Source of the DNA: Paenacidovorax monticola | GTDB lineage: Bacteria > Pseudomonadota > Gammaproteobacteria > Burkholderiales > Burkholderiaceae_C | Assembly: GCF_014489595.1 (NCBI RefSeq) | Contig: NZ_CP060790.1 | Span: forward strand, 2,790,001 to 2,854,000 | Direction: 5' to 3' | Length of the DNA stretch: 64,000 nt | Shown: positions 25,681 through 34,305 of the stretch, in pieces | Layout: every line of letters starts with the position of its first letter | Position numbering within the stretch: position 1 is the stretch's first letter | Made by a program: the position numbers and the translations under genes | Notes under the pieces: generated by a model | What the model saw: the letters and a program-made list of their open reading frames with translations, nothing else | Databases searched by the model: none | Told to the model about the DNA's origin: nothing

Positions 25681-26409
25681 ATGAGACCCGTCGCCATCCT
25701 CCAGCACGAGCCGCACCAGGGCCCCGGCCACCTGCAGCGCTTCCTGGCCCAGCACGACATCCCGGTGCGCCTTTGGCGCCCCGACCTGGGCGAGCCCGTG
25801 CCCCGCCATGCGGGCGATTTCAGTGGCATCGTGGTCCTGGGCAGCGACCACAGCGTGCACGACCCGCTGCGCTGGATCGAGGACGAGCGGCAGTTGCTGC
25901 GCCAGGCGCTGGCGCGCGGTGTTCCCGTGCTGGGCCATTGCTTCGGCGCCCAGCAGCTGGCCCGCGCCTGCGGCGCCCGCGTGGTGCGCAATGCCTGGCC
26001 CCACATCGGCTGGAGCCGCCTGCGCGTGGCGCCTCAGGCACGCGCGCTGTTCGGCGGCCAGACCCATGCCCCGGCCTTCAACTGGCACTACGACACCTTC
26101 GAGATCCCGCGCGGCGCGCAGCGCACGCTGCTGGGCGCGCATTGCCTGAACAAGGGCTTCGCGCTGGGGCCACACCTGGGCTTCCAATGCCATCTGGAGG
26201 TCACGGAGGAAAGCGTGCGTGCCTGGTGCCGCACGGGGCGCGGCGAACTGCGCACCGCCCAGGGCCCCGCCGTGCAGTCCGAGGCCGGGATGCTGGAGAA
26301 CCTGGCGCAGCGCGCCGCACACCTGCACCACGTGGCCGACGGCGTGTACCACCAGTGGAGCCTGGGCCTGGACCGCCCGCGCTGGATGCGGCTGCACCAC
26401 GCGCGCTGA
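25681..26409 (+). CDS. Class I glutamine amidotransferase (GMP-synthase-like)
   Basis: A 242-residue cytoplasmic protein of the type 1 glutamine amidotransferase fold. The nucleophile elbow is VLGHCFGAQQLARA near residue 85 and the His-Glu pair is in LGFQCHLEVTEE near 180. The start at 25681 gives MRPVAILQHEP, the usual beginning with the first beta strand. Stand-alone members act as glutamyl-amide hydrolases or in polyamine/gamma-glutamyl metabolism; the exact role here is unknown. It follows the porin gene and shares its putative response-regulator boxes. Confidence 0.88.
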   Translation: MRPVAILQHEPHQGPGHLQRFLAQHDIPVRLWRPDLGEPVPRHAGDFSGIVVLGSDHSVHDPLRWIEDERQLLRQALARGVPVLGHCFGAQQLARACGARVVRNAWPHIGWSRLRVAPQARALFGGQTHAPAFNWHYDTFEIPRGAQRTLLGAHCLNKGFALGPHLGFQCHLEVTEESVRAWCRTGRGELRTAQGPAVQSEAGMLENLAQRAAHLHHVADGVYHQWSLGLDRPRWMRLHHAR

Positions 26410-26461
26410 GCGCCGCACGCTCCGGGCCGCAGGCACCGGAGCGCAGGGCCGCCCAAGGGCC

Positions 26462-26483
26462 GTGGGGCCGCACGCGGCCCCAC
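26462..26483. terminator. Bidirectional GC-rich hairpin between convergent genes
   Basis: GTGGGGCCGC (26462-26471) and GCGGCCCCAC (26474-26483) are perfect inverted arms in the short space between the amidotransferase and htpG stop codons. No T-run follows. Confidence 0.6.
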
Positions 26484-26492
26484 CAGGCCGGT

Positions 26493-28451
26493 TTACGCCA
26501 GCAGCGCGTTCACGCGCTTGACGTAGGCGGCCGGATCGTCGGGCAGGCCGCCCTCGGCCAGCAGGGCCTGGTCGAACAGGATGTTGGCGAGGTCGTGGAA
26601 ATGCACGCTGCCATCGAGCTTCTTGACCAGCGGATGCTCGGGGTTCACTTCGAGCACGGGCTTGGCCTCGGGCGCCTGCTGGCCGGCCTGCTTGAGCATG
26701 CGCGCGAGCTGCGTGCTCATGCCGCCGTCCTGCACCACGAGGCAGGCGGGTGAGTCGACGAGGCGCGTGGTCACGCGCACGTCCTCGGCCTTGTCCTTGA
26801 GCGCCTCCTTGAGCTTGGCGAGCACGGGCTTGAACGCCTCGGCAGCCTCCTCGGCGGCCTTCTTCTCGGCTTCGTCCTGCAGCTTGCCCAGGTCCACCGC
26901 GCCCTTGGCCACGGACTGCAGCGGCGTGCCGTCGAAATCGTGCAGGTAGTTCAGCGCCCACTCGTCCACGCGGTCGGTCATGAGCAGCACCTCGATGCCC
27001 TTCTTCTTGAAGACTTCGAGCTGCGGGCTGTTCTTGGCGGCGGCCAGCGTGTCGGCGGTGATGTAGTAGATGGCCTCCTGGCCCTCCTTCATGCGCGCCT
27101 TGTAGTCGGCCAGGCCCACGCTCACGGCGTCGGTCGTGGTGGAGGCGAAGCGCAGCAGCTTGGCCAGGCGCTCGCGGTTGCCGAAGTCCTCGCCCAGGCC
27201 TTCCTTGAGCACAGCGCCGAACTCGGCGTAGAAGGCCGTGTACTTGCCCTCCTTGGCCTTGTCCTCGTCGCTCACCACGTCGGTCACGCCATCGGCACCC
27301 TCGCTGGCCTCGTGTTTGTCGTGCTTGGCCAGGTCTTCCAGCATGGAGAGCACGCGCTTGGTCGAGCCCTCGCGGATCGCACGCACGTCGCGGCTTTCCT
27401 GCAGCAGCTCGCGGCTCACGTTCAGCGGCAGGTCGCTGGAGTCGATCACGCCCTTCACGAAGCGCAGGTAGGTGGGCATGAGCGCCTCGGCGTCGTCCAT
27501 GATGAACACGCGCTTGACGTAGAGCTTCACGCCGGCCTTCTTGTCGCGATTCCACAGGTCAAACGGCGCCTTGGCGGGGATGTAGAGCAGCTGCGTGTAC
27601 TCGGTATTGCCCTCGACGCGGTTGTGGCTCCAGGTGAGCGGGTTCTCGAAGTCGTGGCTGATGGCCTTGTAGAAGTCCTGGTACTGCTCGGCCGTGATGT
27701 CCTTCTTGGGACGCGTCCACAGCGCGCTGGCCTTGTTCACGGTCTCCCACTCGCCGGTCTTGACCATGGCGCCGGGCTGGTCGTTCTCGCCGTCCTTCCA
27801 CTCCTCCTTCTCCATGAGGATGGGCAGGCTGATGTGGTCGGAATACTTGCCGATGATGGACTTGAGTTTCCAGGCATTCAGGAACTCTTCGGCATCGCTG
27901 CGCAGATGCAGGATGATGCTGGTGCCGCGCTGTGCGCGCGTGATCGACTCCACCTCGAAGTCGCCCGTGCCGCCACTGGTCCAGCGCACGCCCTCTTCGG
28001 CCTTCATGCCCGCGCGGCGCGACTCCACGGTGATCTTGTCGGCCACGATGAAGCCCGAATAGAAGCCCACGCCGAACTGGCCGATGAGCTGGCCCTGCTC
28101 GCTGGCGGTCTGCTTCTGGTCGCCCGAGAGGCGGCTCATGAAGTCCTTGGTGCCGCTCTTGGCGATGGTGCCCAGGTGGTCGATGGCCTCCTGCGTGCTC
28201 ATGCCGATGCCGTTGTCGGTGATCGTGATGGTCTTGGCGGCCGCGTCGAACGCCACGCGCACCTCGAGGTTGGGCGCGTCCTCGTAGAGCGCCGCGTCGT
28301 TCAGCGCCTCGAAGCGCAGCTTGTCGCAGGCGTCGGAGGCGTTGGAAATCAGCTCGCGCAGGAAGATTTCCTGGTTGGAGTACAGCGAGTGCGTGACGAG
28401 GTGCAGCAGTTGCGCTACTTCGGCCTGGAAGGAATGGGTTTGCTTGCTCAT
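26493..28451 (-). CDS. htpG: Chaperone HtpG (bacterial Hsp90)
   Basis: A 652-residue ATP-dependent chaperone. The ATG at 28449-28451 gives [20 protein letters not shown]. The N-terminal GHKL ATPase has [17 protein letters not shown] near residue 30, ITDNGIGM near 80 and [16 protein letters not shown] near 115. Middle- and C-terminal domains are complete, including [23 protein letters not shown] and [11 protein letters not shown] segments. The upstream in-frame extension to 28631 is not conserved. A possible sigma-32 promoter lies 35-65 bases upstream. Confidence 0.97.
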   Translation of the reverse strand: MSKQTHSFQAEVAQLLHLVTHSLYSNQEIFLRELISNASDACDKLRFEALNDAALYEDAPNLEVRVAFDAAAKTITITDNGIGMSTQEAIDHLGTIAKSGTKDFMSRLSGDQKQTASEQGQLIGQFGVGFYSGFIVADKITVESRRAGMKAEEGVRWTSGGTGDFEVESITRAQRGTSIILHLRSDAEEFLNAWKLKSIIGKYSDHISLPILMEKEEWKDGENDQPGAMVKTGEWETVNKASALWTRPKKDITAEQYQDFYKAISHDFENPLTWSHNRVEGNTEYTQLLYIPAKAPFDLWNRDKKAGVKLYVKRVFIMDDAEALMPTYLRFVKGVIDSSDLPLNVSRELLQESRDVRAIREGSTKRVLSMLEDLAKHDKHEASEGADGVTDVVSDEDKAKEGKYTAFYAEFGAVLKEGLGEDFGNRERLAKLLRFASTTTDAVSVGLADYKARMKEGQEAIYYITADTLAAAKNSPQLEVFKKKGIEVLLMTDRVDEWALNYLHDFDGTPLQSVAKGAVDLGKLQDEAEKKAAEEAAEAFKPVLAKLKEALKDKAEDVRVTTRLVDSPACLVVQDGGMSTQLARMLKQAGQQAPEAKPVLEVNPEHPLVKKLDGSVHFHDLANILFDQALLAEGGLPDDPAAYVKRVNALLA

Positions 28452-28487
28452 GGGATATCTAGGTACGAAATTCAGCAACGCCCGGCC

Positions 28488-28515
28488 AGTTGGGGGCGGG
28501 GCCTGCATTATCAAG
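28488..28515 (-). promoter_or_regulatory. Possible sigma-32 promoter of htpG
   Basis: On the reverse strand CTTGATA, a 13-base spacer and CCCCAACT approach the heat-shock consensus CTTGAAA-N11-16-CCCCATnT. The position, 37 bases before the ATG, is right for htpG, a known heat-shock gene in many proteobacteria. Confidence 0.45.
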
Positions 28516-28656
28516 GCTCCGGCGCCCGCCGCCCCGCCCCCGCCGCCACGCCCTCTCGGCGCCGATGCTTGATGATTGTTCACATTTGCGCGGCGTTCTT
28601 GCCAGATAACGTCACATTCCTCCATCATCATGGCGTCCCTTCACAAGGAGCACGAC

Positions 28657-29361
28657 ATGCACAGCAGTTTGCAGAAATGGTCCGCCGAGTTCATCGGCAC
28701 GTTCTGGCTCACGTTCGGTGGCTGCGGCAGCGCCGTCCTGGCGGCCGCGTTTCCCCAGGTGGGCATCGGCCTGCTCGGCGTATCGCTGGCCTTCGGCCTC
28801 ACGGTGCTGACCGGGGCCTATGCGCTGGGGCCCATCTCGGGCGGGCACTTCAACCCGGCCGTGTCGATCGGGCTGGCCGTGGGCGGACGCTTCAAGGCCT
28901 CGGAGCTGCCGGGCTACATCGTCGCGCAGGTGCTGGGCGCCATCGTGGCGGGCGGGGTGCTGTACCTCATCGCCACGGGCAAGCCCGGCGCGGAGATCGG
29001 CGGCTTTGCCACCAATGGCTACGGCACGCATTCGCCGGGCGGCTACGGCCTCATGGCCGCGCTGCTGGCCGAGGTGGTGCTCACGGCCGTGTTCCTCGTC
29101 GTGATCCTGGGGGCCACCGCGCCGGCCGCGGCGCCGGGCTTTGGCGGACTGGCCATCGGCCTGTGCCTCACGCTGATCCACCTGATCTCGATCCCCGTGA
29201 CCAATACCTCGGTCAACCCCGCGCGCTCCACCGGCGTGGCCGTGTTCGGCCCCGAGATCGCCCTGAGCCAGCTCTGGGTGTTCTGGGCAGCGCCCATCGT
29301 GGGTGCGGCCATCGGTGCCCTGGTCTACCGCGGCCTGCTGTCCAACGGCCGCAACGGCTGA
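28657..29361 (+). CDS. aqpZ: Aquaporin Z
   Basis: A 234-residue water channel with six helices and both half-helix signatures: [17 protein letters not shown] near residue 62 and [18 protein letters not shown] near 183, so both NPA motifs are intact. [20 protein letters not shown] in helix 1 is typical of AqpZ. AAGGAG at 28645-28650 fixes the ATG at 28657; upstream in-frame Met codons are not conserved. It is divergent from htpG. Confidence 0.95.
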   Translation: MHSSLQKWSAEFIGTFWLTFGGCGSAVLAAAFPQVGIGLLGVSLAFGLTVLTGAYALGPISGGHFNPAVSIGLAVGGRFKASELPGYIVAQVLGAIVAGGVLYLIATGKPGAEIGGFATNGYGTHSPGGYGLMAALLAEVVLTAVFLVVILGATAPAAAPGFGGLAIGLCLTLIHLISIPVTNTSVNPARSTGVAVFGPEIALSQLWVFWAAPIVGAAIGALVYRGLLSNGRNG

Positions 29362-29504
29362 CCTGAACCAGGCCCCCGCCCCTGCGGCGGCGGGCCTGCC
29401 CTGCGGCATTGAACGGCAAGGCCAACCGGGGGACAATGCCAGCAGGACGGCGGAGGCGGCGGGGCCCGCCCCGCGCCCCTGCCGCCTGCGTCAGGAGGCC
29501 CGTC

Positions 29505-29921
29505 ATGTCCCACACCGTCCCTGGCAGGGGTTGCCGCGCCCTGGCGATCGCGGCGCTGAGCCTGTCGTCGCTGGGGATGGCGGCCGCACAGGACGCCGTC
29601 GCCACGGTGGATGCCGATGGCGTGCAACGCATCGCCATCGTGGGCGGCAGCTACTTCTTCCGGCCGCCACGCATCGTGGCGCGCGCCCATGTGCCGCTGG
29701 AACTCCAGCTGAGCGTGGAGCCCGGCATGATCCCCCACCGCTTCGTGCTGGAAGGCCCGGCGGGCCAGCCGCTGGCCGACCTGCCGCTGGGTACGCAGAC
29801 CCAGGCCCTGCGCCTGACCCTGCCGGCGGGCGACTACCCGTTCTACTGCCCCCACCGGCTGCTGCTGTTCCCCAGCCATCGCGAACATGGCATGGCCGGC
29901 GTGCTGCAGGTGCGGGAGTAG
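29505..29921 (+). CDS. Cupredoxin-like periplasmic protein
   Basis: A 138-residue exported protein with a signal peptide of about 28 residues. The rest is a cupredoxin domain: YFFRPPRIVARAHVPLELQL, then a potential type 1 copper site from His in MIPHRFVLEG, Cys and His in FYCPHRLLLF, and His/Met in EHGMAGVLQV. The arrangement resembles the cupredoxin domains of EfeO and related proteins. AGGAGG precedes the ATG. It heads a three-gene run (29505-31082) with 3- and 12-base gaps. Electron transfer or copper binding is inferred. Confidence 0.78.
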   Translation: MSHTVPGRGCRALAIAALSLSSLGMAAAQDAVATVDADGVQRIAIVGGSYFFRPPRIVARAHVPLELQLSVEPGMIPHRFVLEGPAGQPLADLPLGTQTQALRLTLPAGDYPFYCPHRLLLFPSHREHGMAGVLQVRE

Positions 29922-29924
29922 CAC

Positions 29925-30563
29925 ATGGCATGGCGGCGGCCCGCCCTGGCCCTGCTGACAATGCTGACCGGAGCCGCCATGGCCGACCCGCTGACCGATG
30001 CCGAGGCCCGCTTCGGCGCCCTGCACAGCTACCAGGTCACGCTGCGTTCGACCGACACCGCGGGCCGGCAGCAGGTGATCCGCTATGCCTACCGCAAGCC
30101 CGGCTGGGTGCGCATGGATTTCGAGCAGCCGTACCGCGGCGCCGTGCTGGTCTACGCGCCCGACACGCAGCGCGTGCGCCTGTGGCCCTTCGGCCTGGGG
30201 CACTGGCCCACGCTGGACCTGGCGCCCGGCCATCCGCTGCTGCGCAGCCCGCAGGGCCACCGCGTCGACCAGTCGGACGTGGGCGTGCTGCTGGGCGAGA
30301 TGCTCGCCTTGCGCGAGCGGGGCAGCGCCACGCCGCTGGACGATGCCGATGTGGCCGGGCGGCCGGCCACGGGCCTGGAGATCACCGGCCCGCCCCGCCC
30401 CACCACGGACGGCGTGCACCGCTACCGCGTCTGGATGGCGCGCGACACCGGCTTTCCCCTGCGCGTGGACAGCTTCGCCGCCGACGGCGGCCTGATCGAG
30501 TCCGTGGACATGAGCGACGCCCGGATCGACGCGCCCCTGCCCGAACGCTTCTTCCACCCTTGA
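29925..30563 (+). CDS. LolA-like outer-membrane lipoprotein-sorting family protein
   Basis: A 212-residue exported protein. The signal peptide is about 20 residues (WRRPALALLTMLTGAAMA). The remaining sequence has the LolA/DUF1571-like pattern: SYQVTLRSTDTAGRQ, AYRKPGWVRMDFEQPYRGAV, YAPDTQRVRLWPFG, and a late beta-hairpin YRVWMARDTGFPLRVDSFAA. Such proteins bind lipid-modified proteins or lipids in the periplasm. It lies 3 bases after the cupredoxin gene. This is not the housekeeping lolA. Confidence 0.65.
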   Translation: MAWRRPALALLTMLTGAAMADPLTDAEARFGALHSYQVTLRSTDTAGRQQVIRYAYRKPGWVRMDFEQPYRGAVLVYAPDTQRVRLWPFGLGHWPTLDLAPGHPLLRSPQGHRVDQSDVGVLLGEMLALRERGSATPLDDADVAGRPATGLEITGPPRPTTDGVHRYRVWMARDTGFPLRVDSFAADGGLIESVDMSDARIDAPLPERFFHP

Positions 30564-30575
30564 ACCCGCGGCCCC

Positions 30576-31082
30576 ATGCATTCCCCCGACGACGCCACCA
30601 CCTACCGGCTGACCACCTGGTGGTGTTTCGACGCGCCGCTGGAGCCCGTCTGGAACGCCATCGCCGATGCGGACGGCTGGCCCGCGTGGTGGCCGGGCAT
30701 CGCCAGCGTGGTCCTGGCCCCTGGCGACCCCCAGGGCCTGGGCGCCGTGCGGCGCTACACCTGCCGCGGCGCCCTGCCCCTGCGCCTGAGTTTCGTCGCG
30801 CGGGTCACGCGCATCGTCCCGCAGCGCCTGATCGAGGGACGGGCCTGCGGCGACCTCGTGGGCAGGGGCCGCTGCAGCCTGGCCTGCGCACAGGGCCGCA
30901 CGACCGTGCACCTCGACTGGCAGGTGCGCACGGCCAGCGCCTGGCTAAACCGGCTCGCGCCGCTGATCCATCCCCTGCTGCGCTGGAACCACGACCGGCT
31001 CACGCAGGCTGGCGGCCAGGGGCTGGAACGCTACCTGGCCCAGGGAGCGGCCATGAACGCCTTCAAAAAAGAGAGCGCCTAG
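30576..31082 (+). CDS. SRPBCC-family (START-like) protein
   Basis: A 168-residue cytoplasmic protein with the hydrophobic-cavity fold of polyketide cyclases/dehydrases. It begins with the family's pattern WCFDAPLEPVWNAIADADGW and PAWWPGI, and has the late helix PLIHPLLRWNHDRLTQAGGQ. Members bind lipids or aromatic ligands, or enzymatically alter them. It is the last gene of the cupredoxin/LolA-like trio. No direct clue to its ligand. Confidence 0.78.
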   Translation: MHSPDDATTYRLTTWWCFDAPLEPVWNAIADADGWPAWWPGIASVVLAPGDPQGLGAVRRYTCRGALPLRLSFVARVTRIVPQRLIEGRACGDLVGRGRCSLACAQGRTTVHLDWQVRTASAWLNRLAPLIHPLLRWNHDRLTQAGGQGLERYLAQGAAMNAFKKESA

Positions 31083-31172
31083 CGCTTCCGATTCGCCAGG
31101 TTCAGGGGGTTTCCGCGTGCAGCGACCGATTGATGTGCGCAGGCCGCTCACTTTTCGAGAGCAGCCGCCGCG

Positions 31173-32105
31173 TCAGAAACGCTCGTTCGGCCCGAGGTAG
31201 CGCCACTGCCCTTGCGGCAGATGGCCCAGGGTCACACGGCCGATGCGGATGCGCTTGAGCCCCACGACCTTGAGGCCCACGAGTTCGCACATGCGGCGGA
31301 TCTGGCGCTTCTTGCCTTCGGTCAGCACGAAACGCAGTTGCTCGGGGTTCTGCCAGTCCACCTGGGCGGGCTTGAGTGCCTGGCCGTCGAGCGAGAGGCC
31401 GTGGCGCAGCCGCGCGAGCTGCGCCGCCGGAAAGGCCGCCTGCACGTTCGTGGCCACGTCGCCGTACTGCACGCGCACGAGGTATTCCTTGTCCACCGTG
31501 GAGTCCTCGCCGATGAGCTGGCGCGCCACGCGCCCGTCCTGCGTGAGCACGAGCAGTCCCACCGAATCGATGTCGAGCCGCCCGCAGGGCGCCAGGCCGC
31601 GCAGTTGCGCAGGCGAGAAGCGCATGCGGCCGGCATCGCCCTTCCAGTGCGTGCGCGGATTGATGAGCGCCACGGCGGGTGTGTGGCCGTCCTCGGCCTG
31701 GCCGCTCACGTAGCCCACGGGTTTGTGCAACAGGATGGTGACCTGTTGCTGTTGCTGGCCCTGGGCCTGGCGGTCCACCTCGATGCGGTCGGCCGTGCCC
31801 ACCTGCAGGCCCATGGCCGCCACGCGGCCGTTCACGCGCACCCAGCCGCGTGCGATCCAGTCGTCCGCCTCGCGGCGCGAGCACAGGCCCAGGTCGGCCA
31901 TGCGCTTGTTCAGCCGCACGGTCTGTGCGCTGCCTGCGCCCGCAGGTGCGGCGGCAGGCCGGGCCGGTGCGGCGGGGGCCGGCGCCGCAGGCCTGGCCGG
32001 GGTGATGGTGGGCCGGCGCAGCAGCGGGCGCGCGGGCGCGGGAGAGGCGGAAGAAGACGCAGGGGCGGCGGGCGGGGCCGCGCGCCGGGAACCGGGCAGG
32101 GACAT
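31173..32105 (-). CDS. RsuA/RluB/RluF-family 23S rRNA pseudouridine synthase
   Basis: A 310-residue enzyme that isomerises a uridine in ribosomal RNA. An Ala/Pro-rich N-terminal arm (to about residue 60) precedes an S4 RNA-binding domain (VRLNKRMADLGLCSRREAD). The synthase domain has the catalytic Asp in APCGRLDIDSVGLLVLTQDG near residue 178, KEYLVRV and EGKKRQIRRMCELVGLKV. The last segment, LKRIRIGRVTLGHLPQGQWR, is typical of RluF. RluF (U2604) is the best guess among the paralogues. Confidence 0.9.
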   Translation of the reverse strand: MSLPGSRRAAPPAAPASSSASPAPARPLLRRPTITPARPAAPAPAAPARPAAAPAGAGSAQTVRLNKRMADLGLCSRREADDWIARGWVRVNGRVAAMGLQVGTADRIEVDRQAQGQQQQQVTILLHKPVGYVSGQAEDGHTPAVALINPRTHWKGDAGRMRFSPAQLRGLAPCGRLDIDSVGLLVLTQDGRVARQLIGEDSTVDKEYLVRVQYGDVATNVQAAFPAAQLARLRHGLSLDGQALKPAQVDWQNPEQLRFVLTEGKKRQIRRMCELVGLKVVGLKRIRIGRVTLGHLPQGQWRYLGPNERF

Positions 32106-32117
32106 GGCGCTATTGTC

Positions 32118-32843
32118 TCAGGCCGGCTCGCGCGGCGGGAACACCTGGGAGCGCAGCGCCTCGATGTCGAGCACGCGCAAGCCGCCGTACTCCACGCAGA
32201 TCAGCCCGCGCGCCTGCAGGGCGGCCAGGGCCTCGTTCACGCGCTGGCGCGACAGCCCCACCAGATAGGCCAGCTCCTGCTGGGTGATGCGCAGCACCTC
32301 GCCCACGCCCGGGTAGAGCACCGGGTTGAACAGCGCCGCCAGGCTGCGCGCCACGCGCACATCGGGGTTGTTGAGGCGGTCGATCTCGCGCGCCGCGATG
32401 AACTGCCCCAGCCGCTCGTTGAGCTGGTGCATCACGAAGCGGTTGAAGCCGATGGAGTGGTCCAGCAGCCAGTGGAAGGTGTCGATGGGCAGGCCCGCCA
32501 CCACGCTCTTGCGCAGGGCCTGGATGTTGTAGCGGTAGGGCTCGCGCTTGACGGCCGTGCCCTCGCCGAACCAGCCGCCCGGCGGCACGCCGGTGAAGGT
32601 CATGGTAAGCCCCTGGGCGTTGTCGGCGCTCATCTTGAGCAGGCCCTCGACCACGCCGAACCAGTAGGTGACGGGGCGGCCAATGCGGCACACATAGTCG
32701 CCCGCCTTTGCATCGCCCACCACCAGGGCCGCCACCGCGCGCTCGCGCTCGTCCTCCAGCAACTGGCCCAGCCACGGGATGCCGCCGAGTTCCTCGGACT
32801 TGGGAGGGCGGCGGCGCTGGTGCAGTGACAGGTCTTGGCTCAT
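32118..32843 (-). CDS. Crp/Fnr-family transcriptional regulator
   Basis: A 241-residue regulator with an N-terminal cyclic-nucleotide-type beta-roll (residues about 30-125, including GGWFGEGTAVKREPYRYN) and a C-terminal HTH (LRITQQELAYLVGLSRQRVN near 190). No Fnr-type cysteine cluster is seen. I chose the ATG at 32843; a longer in-frame start at 32894 would overlap the operator. It is divergent from the Tat-type binding-protein gene at 32973. A near-identical palindrome lies before that gene and before the 34306-42874 operon, so this protein probably controls both. Confidence 0.9.
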   Translation of the reverse strand: MSQDLSLHQRRRPPKSEELGGIPWLGQLLEDERERAVAALVVGDAKAGDYVCRIGRPVTYWFGVVEGLLKMSADNAQGLTMTFTGVPPGGWFGEGTAVKREPYRYNIQALRKSVVAGLPIDTFHWLLDHSIGFNRFVMHQLNERLGQFIAAREIDRLNNPDVRVARSLAALFNPVLYPGVGEVLRITQQELAYLVGLSRQRVNEALAALQARGLICVEYGGLRVLDIEALRSQVFPPREPA

Positions 32844-32892
32844 CTCAAGGACAGGTCGATCGATGGAAGGCTTGCGGGAATACCACGACGGC

Positions 32893-32913
32893 AATTGTCG
32901 TCACAAAGACAGA
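32893..32913. promoter_or_regulatory. Operator copy 1 (TTGTCGTC-A-CAAAGACAG)
   Basis: The motif AATTGTCGTCACAAAGACAG plus one base occurs here and, with one difference, at 34187-34207. TGTC and GACA are inverted arms. It lies midway between the divergent Crp/Fnr gene (50 bases) and the binding-protein gene (59 bases). Confidence 0.72.
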
Positions 32914-32972
32914 TTTTTGCCAATTGGCGCTCCATGATGCGCGCTTTTGCCGCTGCTTAGAGGAGATATGCC

Positions 32973-34139
32973 ATGCCCCAGCCCGCCCTGCGCGCCGGTT
33001 CCTCCCTGCCCTGCCTGCCGCGCCGCGCCCTGCTCGCCAGCGCCGTCGCCCTGCCCTGGCTGCGCCCCGGCGCGGCGCGGGCACAGGACAGCGCGCTGAA
33101 GCTGGCCCAGTCCACCGACCTGTCGGGCCCGCTGGGCGAACTGGGCACGGCCATGCACCTGGGCGCCAAGGCCGCCTTCGCGGGCGTGAACGAACGCGGC
33201 GGCATCCATGGGCGCAGCATTGCGCTGCACACGCTCGACGATGCCTACGACGTGCCGCGCGCCCTCGCCAACGTGCGGCAGTTCCTGGCCGACCGCGACA
33301 CCTTCGCGCTGTTCAACTGCATGGGCACGCCCCACGTGGAGGCCATGCTGCCCCAGGTGCTCGAAGCGGGCGTGCCGTTCTTCGCGCCGTTCACGGGCGC
33401 GCTGCTCAGCCGCGTGCCGCAGCGCAGCGTGTTCAACATCCGCGCGAGCTATGCCGAGGAGGCCGAGAAGCTCGTGCAGCACCTGGCCACGCTGGGCATC
33501 AAGCGCATCGGCATCGCCTACCAGAACAACGCGTTCGGCAAGGAAGTCTTCACGGCCGCGCAACGCTCCATGGCCAAGCTGGAGCTGGCCGAGGGCATGT
33601 CGGTCACCGTGGAGAACAACGCCAGCGACGCCGACGCGGCCGCAGCCAAGCTCGCGCAGGCCCAGCCCGAGGCCGTGCTCGTGGGCCTGGCCGGCAAGCC
33701 CACGCTGGGCTTCGTGAAAGCCTTCCGCGCACTGCGGCGCGGCACGGCGCTCTACGCGCTGTCGGTGATGGGCACCGCCGCCACCGTGCGCGCGCTGGGC
33801 GCCGACGCGACGGGCATGGCCATCACCCAGGTCGTGCCCCTGCCCACCAACGCCGTGGTGCCCGTGGTGCGCGAATTCCTGCAGGCCTGGAAGGCCATCG
33901 GCGCGCAGGGCGAGCCCTCGCACCTGGCGCTGGAGGGCTACATCAACGCCCGCGTGTGCTGCGAGGCGCTGCAGCGCGCGGGGCGCAACCCCACGCGCGC
34001 GGCCTTCATCGACGCGATGTGGAGCATCCGGAAATGGGACCTGGGCGGCTTCGAGATCAACGCCACCGGGCCGGGCCGCAATGCCTCGCGCTTCGTGGAA
34101 CTGACGCTGGTAGGGCGGGACGGGCGCTTCGTGCGCTGA
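32973..34139 (+). CDS. ABC-type branched-chain-amino-acid-like binding protein (Tat-type leader)
   Basis: A 388-residue periplasmic binding protein of the LivK type (Peripla_BP_6). The leader has a twin-arginine stretch, LPRRALLASAVALPWLRPG, and ends about residue 37 (ARAQD). Then KLAQSTDLSGPLGELGTAMH and GVNERGGIHGRSI give the ligand-binding fold start. The C-terminal part (SIRKWDLGGFEI) is complete. AGGAG precedes the ATG. It is separate from the downstream transporter operon, which carries its own LivK, so it may widen the ligand range or act as a sensor. Confidence 0.88.
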   Translation: MPQPALRAGSSLPCLPRRALLASAVALPWLRPGAARAQDSALKLAQSTDLSGPLGELGTAMHLGAKAAFAGVNERGGIHGRSIALHTLDDAYDVPRALANVRQFLADRDTFALFNCMGTPHVEAMLPQVLEAGVPFFAPFTGALLSRVPQRSVFNIRASYAEEAEKLVQHLATLGIKRIGIAYQNNAFGKEVFTAAQRSMAKLELAEGMSVTVENNASDADAAAAKLAQAQPEAVLVGLAGKPTLGFVKAFRALRRGTALYALSVMGTAATVRALGADATGMAITQVVPLPTNAVVPVVREFLQAWKAIGAQGEPSHLALEGYINARVCCEALQRAGRNPTRAAFIDAMWSIRKWDLGGFEINATGPGRNASRFVELTLVGRDGRFVR

Positions 34140-34186
34140 AGTCCCCAGCGGGGGACGGTGGTTAACCCGATGAGGAGTTTCCCCTA

Positions 34187-34207
34187 AATTGTCGTCGCAA
34201 AGACAGA
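34187..34207. promoter_or_regulatory. Operator copy 2 (TTGTCGTC-G-CAAAGACAG)
   Basis: Differs from the copy at 32893-32913 by one base in 21. It lies 98 bases upstream of the first gene of the ligase/Liv operon. Confidence 0.72.
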
Positions 34208-34305
34208 ATGGCGTCAAAGTAATTTCTACCATTCGTTGCAACTCTGCGGCCTTCAGCGTGTGCGCGCACTGGGCCGGCCCGATCTTCGAACCATAGGACA
34301 CGTCA

